NCBI RefSeq assembly: GCF_963966145.1
Contig: NC_091046.1
Span: forward strand, 5,456,001 to 5,520,000
Reading direction: 5' to 3'
DNA length: 64,000 bases
Source: Tenebrio molitor
Lineage: Eukaryota; Arthropoda; Insecta; Coleoptera; Tenebrionidae
Below the pieces are notes generated by a model. That model worked only from the letters and a program-made list of their open reading frames with translations. It did no database searches and was not told the origin of the DNA. Made by a program: the position numbers and the translations under genes. Below, one piece after another: positions 33,231 to 45,397 of the stretch. Position 1 is the first letter of the stretch. The number at the start of each line of letters is the position of its first letter.

Positions 33231-36200
33231 TAGATTTAATTGTCTTTGCCTTGAATTTTGTTTAAAGCTAATACTTAAAAGCATTGACGTCTTATTTATT
33301 GAACATAAATAAATTACATAACATGTGACTAATTTACATGTCAAAAAAATTGTTTGTACCTTGATCCATTGATCAATCAGTTTTTTGTTAGAACGAGGTA
33401 TAATACAATAATAAAAGGTTAAAAGTATCGTAAACATTTATAATGCAACAAAACAATGTCATTGGTTGTTAAAAGTTACTTGTTGGGACAAACTGAGATA
33501 TTTTATTCAATGATTTCATTTTTCGCACATAATATTAAGCCATGCTGTAGCTCACTAAAAAATTTAAACGTTTCAGGTTATTATTTTTACCGGAAGCTAC
33601 TCCTTCTAAACGTTGCATTTATAATAATTTCGTGATCCAGTTCTTAAAAAAACCCGCTTATAATTTTTCCCCTCAAGGTTGACTCAGAACCAAACCAGTT
33701 CAAAAACCAAACTGCCAAATTTCTTTCTATTTCTCGATTTGTTCTTCAGCCTCTGTGCTAGATTTCGAGGACACTGGGTTAAGGGGCTACAACGCTCTTC
33801 ACACAAAATAAAATTTTGCAGAATTTTTCGAGAAACGCATTTCTACAACTTTTGCAACAAAGCCTGCGTTCAAACCCAATAAAACGTCTATAAATAACTT
33901 AATTACAATATTCGACAGATGTGCACACGCATTATTTTATAGCACCTCACGTTCTCTGTAAACAAAATTATAACAAACATTTTACTTATATTTTAACGAC
34001 GTAACACGCGATTCCCACACACCGGAAAATTGCTCTGCAAGAACTAACAACGTCTGTGTGGATGCTACGGTGCAATTAAGTCGAATTAAACGATTTTAAC
34101 GGAACTCGAAAAATCACAAACCAGAACTGATACACTCGAAAATATTTGGACTTTCTCGACGACAAATCCACCCTCTCATTTAGTTTCTAGACAAAAACTG
34201 TGATTATTTTTGTGTTCCAAACCAGTAGAACTAGTTGTTCTCCAATTTGTTATGTCAATTACTGATCTTAAATGGCACTTGGCCACACCGTTCACCAATT
34301 GAACTGTTCGACCTCGTTGCAGCATTTTTGGCCCCTAAATAATTTCTATAATTGCGGCACAACTAGAATGTCTAGAAAGTAATTATTACATTTCATGATT
34401 TTTCAGCCACTGTTAAATCTATTTAACTGGAAAATATTTATTATTATTATTGGAATGTTGCAACGATTCATTGTCGCTCGATTGAATCCTATTGAATTCT
34501 GGCTAAAAGTTGGGAAACCAGAGGCATTTCAATTTGTTTCCCAACGCGCGGGCCATTTTAGCTATTGCCCTGCCGGTTGCCAGGATTGGCCGGATAAACG
34601 GTGATTATCCGGAAAACTGTTACACGCCGAGAGCAAAACGTAAACAAATCCATCGAAGTGTGGCGGTTTAAATTTGAATTATGAATCATATGGCAAAACG
34701 GTGCTAAATCTATTTGTTGCCGCAAGCACGAATGTTTAATAAATTTGGGAAATTGTTGCGGCCCTAAAAATTCCTTCGTGGAGCTTGATTTAAATGGTTG
34801 GAGCGTCTGGTTAGACCTATGAACTCTTGAATTTAGTTTGGGTGAATAACCTGTTGGAAAAAATCCATCCAAAGAAACCGAATTTGTCGGCGGTAAATTG
34901 TCACAAAGCACAATTACTCGATTGGACTATCATTGAAATGAAAGGTATTCTTGTAATCATGCTAAAGAATTTTTTGCGGGACTTTCACTGGTCTGTTGCA
35001 AACAAATATGGGACCAGATGGGCAGATTTGGCACCCGGAATGCGAGAAAAACGTGCGAGATGGGACAAAATGCGTTAGATAATGAGAGGTTTTGGTCGTA
35101 AATTTAAGAGGCGGCAGGTGTTAGTGAATGAGCGTCTTCGGCCGGCCTCGCCGGCCCACCGCAACAACACCACTCTGGTTATAAAAATCGCGATTTTTGG
35201 AACAGTTATTGGGCCGAGGTGGTTGGTCGCGAAAAAGTGCAGTATCGTAAAATCCGCAATAAACTCACCAAAATAACCACAAGCTTCATGTTTCGGATTG
35301 ACTTCGTGTGTTCAGCAAGCGCGGGCTCATTTCTTACTGAGCTATTTCATCTTTCTCAGTATTCGTAAAGGTGGGGACTACAGGTACGGGCACGTCATCA
35401 AAACAAGTCTTCTTAAGACTGTTAAGGTTACTCCTCCTGATACAAGAGGTAGAAAAAACTGAACCTTCCAAGCGAGATGACGCTTTTATAGGCGAAGAAA
35501 AAACGATGCTGAGGAGCTGCGGTCAACGCGCGACCCCCGGCGCTAAAAAATAGCGCGATCGATTTGAAAAATTCTGAAATTGACTGAAATCGAGAGCGCA
35601 CTCTCAAGGACTTCACAGATCGATGACTGATTTTTTCAGTGCTTGCAAAACACTCGATGGTGCGTCGTGTCTGGAACGTTTTCAGGAGTGACACTCGAAG
35701 GACTCAGCGGATTAAATGTCTGGCTGATCGATTTGATTTTTCTCTTTTTTGAGGTTTCGCCGATTCTGAAACTTTGAAGGAAAACGTTGCATAAATTTGT
35801 CTACAATTACGGAAAGAGCAGCGGTGCAGAGAAATAATTTTAATGAGGCAAGATGGACCGCTCGTTGCACAACATACCCAAATTATGTAAGAAAATAGGA
35901 TCGAATTTAAATAGGTTCCGATGCCGCCCAACAATCTCGATTATTAAAATGGAGCATTTTACATGGACGGTTTCTCCTCTTTATTGATTGTCCAAACCAT
36001 GAATAATGAACGGAACAGATCTGAATAATTTTTGTGTGGTTTCCCAATAATTCTCGTGGTATGAGGATTAGCAAGTCAGGGCGACGAAGGGAGCCTCTTT
36101 CGTAACCTCCGGACGGATTGTCGCAAGCAGAAACAAAATACACTAGGTAGTCCTTGTTCTACTAATTTTGGCGGATCTGGCGGCTTAGCTGCGGTGAATA

Positions 36201-38632
36201 TTTGAATCGATTCGGTGAATGGAATAGAAATCATATAAGAGTAGAATATGGTCTTTCACGTTACAAAAAGAGGAATTGTGCTTTTTGCAGTGATTCGGTA
36301 TGGTTAGGAGGTTTTTCGGCGTTAGTAGATTGGAACTCGTAAGATTATCCTTTTGAAAGCGCTCACTCGAAGATGCCAAATTTGCTTGAAGTCTGTTTTT
36401 GACATAAACCAATTTATTGGTTTGAGCGGTTGTCGACTCAAAAACATCATCGATTAATTGAAGTTAAGTAAGAAATGAACGCTGCTTAAACAGGAACTAC
36501 GTAATTAATTACGTCGAGGAACAAATTTAATTTCAGCGGATTCTTTACCGATTTCAGAGTTGTGTCAGCTGTGATTATTTTTTCCCAAGATGTGACAGTA
36601 TTTGTCAGTTTAAATAACCGGCCTGAATTTTGGCCTGTCACATAACTGATCCTTGAGCAACACCTCGCTGATCACATTCGCGTTGTATAATTGTGGCGCC
36701 CCAATAAAATCATTTTTGGAGTAATGTAAGTAATGCGGTAGAAAGTTTTTGCGCGTGTAATGCGGAGATGAAACAAAATTGGTTTCTGCAAAACATTATG
36801 ATGTTGCCGAAATATTGGAATTTTCGCTCGGATTGACCGATTTTGCTCTAAATGTGCAACAGTTTTTGCAAAAACGTGACAGACGCTGCAGATTTTCTTC
36901 ACGATCAAGGTTACATTTCTGTTTGTTCGCTTGTTTATTTTTCTTTGGCGTTCAGTTTTCAGTTGAAAATACTTTTCTTCGAGCAGATGATTCAGTTAAG
37001 TGAATATTTATTTACCTTGTCGGGTGATTCCGATATTTGATCAACGATGCGTTCAATCACAATTTATAATGCGACTTTCATTTTCAACATCCGCATTTTA
37101 GTGGTAAGTAAATAATTGTGCACTACAAAACTGTTGAAAAAAAATTGTAAACAATTTTAGTAACGCTCAATTTTGTCAGACCCAAACTTCAAATATTCTC
37201 TAGTTACATTTACCAAATTTTCTTAAATAATACTAGATTATATCACTAAGAGTAGAAGTGAGTCTTTTGGTGCTAAGCCCAGAGATTGAAGACCGAGGCG
37301 AAGTTGAGGCATAATTTAATTATTAAATATTTCGTGTAATTATTAATAAATAAATCGTGAGAAATGTTTCAAAACTTGGTCGAGGCATCTGTAGACATTT
37401 CAACTCTTAGGACTTGAAGTGTTTCAAGTCCGGTTACAAAAAAAAGCACTTCAACCGTTTCTATAGAGATACACAAAGACGCTTGAAGATAAAAAATATT
37501 TTCAGTGTAGATCTATATTTTTTATTTTAAACGAAAAGACACTTTGTAATAAATATTTGAAATAATTTCGTTTGAGAAGTTAAATCTAGCATGCGCTTTC
37601 AAACACAACGTTTTTACATCAAATATCTTGTGTATTTTACTCACTGATGAAACGTTCTGTACATTTGCATCAAGCACAGATGCTAAGATTATCTCCCAGT
37701 TTTATCGAGTTCACGCTAGTTATTTCCACGTGCAACGCTTTTATGGATTTGTGTTAATTTAATTTTTTTTACACTTAAGTAGGTATAGATTCTTCAGCCC
37801 TATTCTGTTGCTTTATATAAAAATTCGGCGCTCGATAAAATATTATTTTATGCCGTAAATATTTGCTTTAAAATAGTTTAAAATAAGTAATAACGTAAAT
37901 GTTTAGGTCGTAGATTTTCAAGATTAAAAGTTCCCCAGAGTCATCTGTAAAAATTACGTAAACATCGAAAAGAAAGAAAGAGTTGGAGATTTGAAGGTGT
38001 TGTTTGAAATGACAGGTTCTTTATTTGAGAGCGATTTAAAGTAATCAAAAGTATGATTTTAGAATTAAATCGGGCGTGCAGGCACTTTTTTCAATCGAAC
38101 GAATTATTTATCGATGAAATTAAAAACAATAACATTTTTCTGTATTTTTATGTGGCGAGTCAGTCAACTTTACTTGGTTAATTAAATTACACCAGGTGTC
38201 TATTTAATTGAATAATTGTACAAAAAAACATTTGCAACCGTTAGCTTTTGTTATGAAAATTATGAGGAAGTTTGCAGGTTTGTGCTTTTTGTCAGTTATT
38301 TAGAATAATTAGTGCATTGTAGAGAGAAAAAGTAATTAAAGTTTTAATTGAAATTTGATTCGTTAAAAAATAATTATTTATTTAGCGTTTTATAAAACTG
38401 TGTTATTTTTAACCTGATTCATTTAATAGTTTGTTTGGCATAATAAAGTATCTTTTATTAGTGCTTGACTTTTATACATTGCACTAGAGGAAGCTTTATG
38501 ATTCTTTCCACTCTAATCAAAATTAACCGTTTATTCTTATTTCTTTTTATTGCCTAAAACAATAAAAATGTAAAATTAAAATTAATCGAAACATACACTC
38601 GCATTTCTTTAATAGTACAACGTATCGGGTGT
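33231..38632. other. Long intergenic region without recognised genes
   Basis: No exon or domain was recognised on either strand. About 34540-35560 is clearly more GC-rich than its surroundings and contains CGGCCGGCCTCGCCGGCCCA; it is a candidate regulatory or promoter island, or part of an unrecognised first exon. The remainder is AT-rich. Confidence 0.4.
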
Positions 38633-38634
38633 AC

Positions 38635-38837
38635 AGTTAAATTTATCCTCAAAGTTGGCGTTGAAGAGTCGTTTGTGAACGCACCACTCGTCCGTCTGCA
38701 CAGTAAAAACACAAACACGCAAAAAGTGAGGTTAGATGTAAGTAGCTGATCCATAGCTGATCCGTGATCTATAATCCGTGGTGGGTTCACAATCGACTCT
38801 TCAAAGTTGACGAGAAATTTAATAAATGAACACCCGA
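38635..38837. mobile_element. MITE-B copy 5
   Basis: TA at 38633-38634 and 38838-38839. It begins TCGGGTGTACAGTTAAATTT and ends GAACACCCGA, with the inner GTTCACAATCGACTCTTCAA arm present. It keeps the best-preserved TCGGGTG termini of the family. Confidence 0.87.
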
Positions 38838-38880
38838 TAGTAGGTACATGTTATTATTTTTGGATAAAATAGTAGTTTAT

Positions 38881-38970
38881 TTAACGAGTTTGTGTGTAAA
38901 TTGGACTTTTTTTGGCATGAGTGGGCCACCAGTGCCAAAAAAAGCCCAATTTACACACGAACGAGTTGAA
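38881..38970. repeat. Near-perfect hairpin, ~37-bp stem and ~14-base loop
   Basis: The left arm contains GTGTGTAAATTGGACTTTTT and the right arm TTTACACACGAACGAGTT and GCCAAAAAAAGCCC in complement. Only a few mismatches are visible. It sits just outside MITE-B copy 5. Confidence 0.75.
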
Positions 38971-39639
38971 CACAACGTTTTTTTGTTCAACGAGGCACTT
39001 AAAGGCTCCAAATCGTATAAAATCTTTAAAATTAGCTTGACGTTTCGTTTTGACAAGTTGTGACTTTTATCAAAATCCGTTCACACAGGAGACAATTCTT
39101 AAATTCTGACAGTGTCGAACAAAAAAATTATTTAACATTGATACAGAATTGATTAAATAATGTCATTTAAAATGTTTAAACATTATTGCTCAATGTGATT
39201 CGTTGACAGTTTCTTAGAGTACCGAATTATGTTTTTATTAAAAATACATTTTTATTAAGCATTCAATAATTATCTACGTAATTTTATTTACACTATACAA
39301 TCGTAAATATTATTTTTTGAAGAAAAAAATTGTTATCTTTATCTACCGATAGCACACTTGGGATATTTTAAATCGAAGAGGTTGTTTTATAACTTTCCGT
39401 TTTATAATTTATTTGGTATTTTTAACTTTCTGCTTCTAATTTTTTATATTTATTGTTATTTATTTTATTATCTTAGGTTGTAGAAATTTGAACTTTTACA
39501 CACTCATACAACTTCATGAAGCGCACCTTTTGAGATATTCAACTCAACTATAAGTTATAAACCCAGCTGTCTGTGACCTTGCAAGTGTAGCCAATTCTCA
39601 ATATTGTACTTCGCGATGAAAATAAAAAAAATATATATA

Positions 39640-41096
39640 CAGGCTGATTCACGTAGCCCGTTCATTAGAAACTTTTTGATTTCGCAAAATCATATGTGTA
39701 ATATGAAAATTGGTAGTTGACTATAATCGACTACTCCAAGTTCAAATGAAATATTTTCAAAATGGCGGCACTTCCGGAAATACCGGAAATCGATGCCATC
39801 TTTGTTTTTTTAAATAGAAAGGCCCCATTTTGACTTCACATTTCGATTCTACGTTAACTTTTGAGTTTAATACGTCTTTTTGTCAATATGTACTTATCTG
39901 CTGTCATCGTTTTCGACCTATGTCATCTTTTTTGCAAAAAAGTGAGGTTGCAGGGCTTCATTAAAAAATTTATAATTTCTGAACCATCAGAAATAAATAA
40001 TTTATTTTTACTTTCCTGACTTGCCAAAAATTTGGCCGCTTTTTTGCGCTATCAAAGACATTTTTTTAATGTTTCATACGCCTACTGAAATTTTTTAAAA
40101 TTGATAATCAAAAAATGTCGAAAACTTCATTTTTTTAAATGGCAATTTCTGATACTAGATATAAATGTAAAATTAAATTTTAAGGCCACTTTTATTATGT
40201 ATGCATATTTGCAGCCGTTTAGGCGTAAATTCAATTTTTTGAATAAAATATTCTTTTTTATTTGAATTTTTATTCAAAAATAGCATTGCAATAAATATTA
40301 GATAACAACAAAACAATAAAAAATAAGCAAATTAACAAAAAAATATTTTAATGAAAATGATTTGATTGAAAATATTTTTTTGTTAAATTGCTTATTTTTT
40401 ATTATTTCGTTGTTATTTACTGTTTATTACATGTGATTTTTGAATAAAAATTCAAATAAAACAATTGTTTGATAACAAAAGAATATTTTACTCAAAAAAT
40501 CGAAATTACGCCAAAACGGCTGGGAATAGGCATGCACAATGTTAATAAAGGTAGGCTTAGAATTAAATTTTACATTTACATCTAGTGGCACAAATGGTGG
40601 TTGCCATTTAAAAAAATGAAGTTTTTGACATTTTTTGTTTAGCAATTTTGAAAAATTGCAGTAGGCGTATGAAACATAAAAAAAATTTCACTAATGGCGG
40701 AAAAGATCGGCCAGGTCTTTAGGAATTCAACTAAAAAAAAAACAATTATTTATTTTCGATGGTTCAAGAGTTATAAATTTGTTAATGAAGCCCTGCAACC
40801 TCGCTTTTTTGCAAAAAAGATGACATAGGTCAAAAACGATGACAGATAAGTGTTGACAAAAAGACGTTCTAAACTCAAAATTTAACGTAGACCCGAAATG
40901 TGAAGTCGAAATGAGGCCTTTCCACTTAAAAAAATAAAGATGGCGTCGATTTCCGGTATTTCCGGAAGTACCACCATTTTGAAAATATTTCATTTCAACT
41001 TGGAGTAGTCGATTATAGTCAACTACCAATTTTCATATTAATATGATTTGGGGAAATCAGAAAGTTTCTAATGAACGGGCTACGTGAATCAGCCTG
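39640..41096. mobile_element. 1.46-kb fold-back element, palindromic over most of its length
   Basis: It begins CAGGCTGATTCACGTAGCCC and ends with the reverse complement. Long blocks in the left arm (GACTATAATCGACTACTCCA, TTCCGGAAATACCGGAAATC, CCTATGTCATCTTTTTTGCA, GTTTCATACGCCTACTG) each return in reverse complement and in mirror order on the right. Arms are roughly 630-670 bp at about 80-90% by eye, around an AT-rich centre near 40270-40430. Open frames in it are by-products. TA precedes the left end; the right flank is TGTA, so the target duplication is unclear. Confidence 0.85.
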
Positions 41097-41100
41097 TGTA

Positions 41101-41502
41101 CAGGGTGTTTTTCAAATGCTAGTACAAAAAAAGACTGGTAATAGGTGAGGATAAGTAGAACTCATACACAGAAAAATTACCTAATAAAAATCTTTTCGTT
41201 TTCGAGATAAAAATAAATTAAATTTTGGTTAAAATTGTCAGTACGCTGCTGAATTAACGGTAACTAAAAATCGTAATTGAGGTTGTCAAGCAACAATAAT
41301 AATTTTGTTGTATTTTTGTTCATTGTCGGGTTGCTATGGTTTATCTTATTGTTTACTATTGTTGTGTCTGTGACGTGGAATGTGCATGGACAGGGTTAGT
41401 TTATCCCTACCGTTTTAGATGAAAAAAAAAATGTTTTCTGGACTCTTTAGAATCTCCAGATGACCCAGTTTTTTTTTGTACTAGCATTTAAAAAATACCC
41501 TG
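41101..41502. mobile_element. TA-flanked mariner-type MITE
   Basis: Ends CAGGGTGTTTTTCAAATGCT / CAGGGTATTTTTTAAATGCT (right end in reverse complement), with pairing over about 40 bp through AGTACAAAAAAA. TA at 41099-41100 and 41503-41504. It starts directly beside the fold-back element. Confidence 0.86.
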
Positions 41503-42158
41503 TATTAGATAGAAGCAAGATTCGCATTTCAATTTTTTAAATAATGTTACCCAAAGTCCACTCGCACTAGTACATATAAATGATTGTCTGGCCCAATTTG
41601 CTATGAAAACTTCTCAAATTTTAAATGTGCCGCTTTGTATGTAGAATAAATTCTGAAGTCTCATTTTCAGGTTAGGTTTTTGGCTAAATCCTACCTTCAC
41701 AAATTTTGTTTAGCTCTCCAACCGGACGTGTTTGCAATTTGTATTGAAATATAAGGAACTAAAACTGAATGGAAAAGCGCGAATAAAACGCCATTAATGT
41801 CAGAAGTGACAATAATAAATTAAAATTGGACATTTGCTTCACAAAGTCGGCATATTTTTTTCCAAAGCTGACTTGACCCGACAAACATTTATGGATAGCC
41901 TGTACAAATGTATTTGCAGTGATTAAATCAAAGATGCAACTAATTCACACAGGTGTAAGACAAGTTGCCTAAACTTTATTGCGAGAATAGGAAACGCATA
42001 GGTATTATACCTATTTTTATAAATTCATTTTAGTTTTTACTGTTTACATAATACATTTTCGTATCCCACCTCCACCCGGCGGCACGGCAATTTTGCCGGA
42101 GTACATACACTATTACGGATAATACTATCAAGTAATAGTGCAGTGCTTAACAACATAA

Positions 42159-42558
42159 TTACCGGCGTCTCGCCTCCGCATTTTGACTTTTTTGTGTTTT
42201 ATGTTCTGTGTCAATGTTAAGGAATTTCCTCACGATGTGACATGAGTATAATAATATACCTTTTTGAATTTCAACCACCAATGTGTTCTCTAAGTCCAAA
42301 ATTTTTAAATTTTTAAAAAGAGATTGGGGTACTATTCCTGTTGCTGAAATTATAAATGGTAAAATCGAAATTTTTTCTAAACACCAAAGATTTCTCATAG
42401 CAACGGAGAGTTCTAAATATTTATTAATTTTTGTATTATATGTCTGTGTTATATTGTGTGAATTTGGAACAGCTATATCTAAAAGATATGCTTGCTTTTG
42501 TTGTTTATTTAAAATAATAATGTCTGGTCTGTTATTATTATTATTATTATTACTTCAA
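42159..42558 (-). pseudogene. C-terminal fragment of a LINE polyprotein (endonuclease-like tail)
   Basis: The minus-strand frame reads NNRPDIIILNKQQKQAYLLD, IAVPNSHNI, then NLWCLEKISILPFIISATG and LLYSCHIVRKFL before a stop at 42159. This matches the conserved tail seen after the RT domain in many insect LINEs, with RPD and D-x-A-V-P as possible nuclease-fold residues. Upstream the frame dissolves into a simple (AAT)n tract, so only a 3'-truncated relic remains. Sequence at about 42010-42158 is probably its 3' UTR. Confidence 0.65.
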
Positions 42559-42599
42559 TCTTCAATATATTATATGTAAATATTATAATTAAAAGATAA

Positions 42600-45328
42600 A
42601 TGAAAAATGGAACTTTAAATAAACGCATTTCTACAACTGTCATCATAACTATTAGGATAACATAAAAAAACATGATTTTTTTTATTGAACATTAAAAATT
42701 GTAATACATATGACAAAAAAACTTTATGCATCGCATTCTTTTTCTTAAGATTTTTTATTTAGGTAAATTATTTGTTACAAAATCTTTTACTTCCGTAAAA
42801 GTACGTATACTACGGCGTGAACAAGAATGACTGAATCTGTTGGTATACTCCGTACTCGTTTTTTGACAGAAGACAGACACAGAAACAAGCATGGCGGGAA
42901 TTCATCTGCAAGGTTGCAACGGTTTTCTACATAACGTGAAACAATTGAGATGGAGAGTTTAGTATTTTTCACTGCGTTATGTTTTGGGACTAGAATTTAA
43001 AAACGTGCAATCTATCACTATACGGAGTATAACAATGAAAATTTGAATGATTTTGGTACCACTCTACCAGTTCTACCACTGTAAATTAAACGCATTTCCG
43101 GTTGTTAGCTTTGACATTGCTGAGAGCCAAATTTGAAAATTACCATCAAAAGTTCATTTTTGTAATGGAATAAACATAACCGACATAACCAATTTTTTTT
43201 AATGTCGTGTCAAATTAAAACATCCGGTTAGTGCCAATTTTCAGTTGTTTCATTGCCAACAGACTCAGTCATTGTTGATCACGCTGTACAATCATTCTGG
43301 CAAGAAAGAAACCTTCCTACATTGAACGCTAGCGCCATCTGGCAACAGATCAACTAACTGAGAACAACTCGCGAAGAGAGAGGATTCCTACGTTACAGTT
43401 GTGCTGCTATGTGGACTAATAAGTTTTATAACGATTTCTTATTCCCATTTTTTACGTCTTCTTTTATTACAATAATTATAATTCGAAATTTACGATACTG
43501 AACAAAATTGGTTCAACATTTTTTTCCTTGCATAAGAATCACAAATTATGAACAAATGTGTTCTGGTCTCGCGATTTTATTGATCTCTTCGACTCTATCC
43601 GTTGCGTCAAGCCTAATTGTTGCAATTTACGTCTTGTATGTCGTCTCCAGTTCCGCCATGAAAGAAATTCTCCTTGACCACTCAGCTATGGCAATCAATG
43701 AACTTTGCTTCTCAATCGTCGTTTATCCGAAAACTGGTCTCATTAAACATTATCCACAAAACAAACAATTTCCACCGAATCAACCGTTCTTTCCTTCCTG
43801 CATTTCTTTTCGATCGCGTAATTTACATTTAATTTCATACTATAATGAATGACAATAATCATTTATTGAAATCGTTTCTTCAGGTTCTCTTTGCATTGTC
43901 ATTTAATTATATAATAGTAAGGAAATCGACCGTTTGCAAATCATTTTGTTAATAGAGTGGCGATTTAAGTGAAGCAGCAACTCTTTTTATTGTGATTAGC
44001 ATAATCGTGGTTTCATCAGAAAACTTTGCAAACGACCCGCTCAGAAACACTCCATCAAAATCAAAATTGGTGAGAAAATTTCAAATATTTTTATCTACTT
44101 ATTTTTTCAAATACACCAAAAAATTAGAGTCATTTTTATTTTTACTTGTAGTGAAAGGAAAACGTGGAGATTTGCGATGAATGCCAGGAAAGTGGTGTAA
44201 TTGGTCACTGTAGCCTTTTACACAGTTTCCTACATTTTTTTTTAAATTTCTCAATAACGTACCTACTAGTTTAATTTATTTTTGCAACAACAACCGCAAC
44301 CTTTTTTTGAACAACATATTGGTTCCGTATATTGTATCTAGCCCGACTTTGAATATATTGCAAAATTCTTTCAAATTCCTTGTGTCAAATTTCACAGTTT
44401 TTGATTTCTTTCAATTTTGAATAACACATCGGTTCCGCATTTACAACAACCTACTGCGTGGAGCTAGACCGGTTTTGAAAATGTTACAAAACGATTTCAA
44501 ATCCCTTGTGTCAATTTTTAAATTCTTTGAATCATTTGAGAGAATCTGGATTTTTTCAGCAAGATGATAATTAAAACGTAGCTCGCTAAAAAAGAATTGG
44601 GTAAAAGTTCTTTATTGTTAAACCGACCGCAATTTTTGCATTATCATTTTTGCCCCGATAATCGTGACTTTTTCCCAAAGATAATCTAACAGACAGTTAA
44701 CAAGCCGTTTTCTAAACTGTAATTAAAAGCAGAACGAATTTTTGCATTATTTTCGGCCGAATTAGGCATGCAAAAAGGTAGATGGTACGAGGGGTTTTTT
44801 GAAAAGTACCGATGAAAGTGAGTAGGTATAAATGCACTCTTTGACACTTGTCAAAATAAAAAGCTAACACAATTATAGCGAATTCGCATGCTTGGAGCAT
44901 GTCTCACGAAGTCGGTCATGCTGAACGGTTTTTTTGGCCACACTGTGTTACATAGAGTCTGATTCTCTAATTTATAATTATAGCCGATGGCAAGGCTGTT
45001 CGGAAAACTATCAAAATGATAATGAAGCAAGGCTGACAGAAGTGTCGGCGAAGAAAGAGAAATGAATCGAAGCAAGGTTACATAATTTTTTTAATTGTTT
45101 GGGTCAAAATTTCTCTTGCAGTCTTGGTCGGATCTGCCTGTTGGAGAGCATTCTTCCCTGGATCAGAACTCACTGAAGGCATGCCGAAAAACCATATTGT
45201 CACGGTTGGTCAAATGCACACAATCATTTTCGGTTGATTAGTTTATGTTTTTAAGAAATACTGGAGTTTAAAGCGAGACAATCCGCTTTCATGTTACGTA
45301 GATTTGTCGTGATCTGTGGTGGGAAACC
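42600..45328. other. Intergenic, no recognised gene
   Basis: A plus-strand frame at 43508-43852 (114 codons) has one hydrophobic stretch (SSTLSVASSLIVAIYVLYVV) but no family resemblance. A diverged tandem duplication of about 125 bp lies at 44300-44545, the two units sharing CATATTGGTTCCG / CACATCGGTTCCG and TCAAAT[TC]CCTTGTGTCAA. Confidence 0.4.
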
Positions 45329-45360
45329 TATATAAATGCTTTGCACCTAAAATTGTATCA
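45329..45360 (+). promoter_or_regulatory. TATA box and initiator of the 45398-48315 gene
   Basis: TATATAAA at 45329-45336 and a TCA initiator whose A is 45360, 31 bp downstream. The ATG follows at 45398, so the leader would be about 38 nt. Spacing is ideal for an insect TATA/Inr promoter. Confidence 0.7.
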
Positions 45361-45397
45361 ATTTTATCGCGCTTTTACCAATCCGGTCACGTCCAAA

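Noticed and set aside
34540..35560. GC-richer island as a possible gene
   Set aside because: Open frames are short, with frequent stops and no recognisable domain; kept only as a possible regulatory region.
40427..41029. Minus-strand open frames in the fold-back element
   Set aside because: Arise from the palindrome arms; no protein family resemblance.
43508..43852. 114-codon frame with one hydrophobic segment
   Set aside because: No family resemblance, no signal peptide or splice context, AT-rich background composition.
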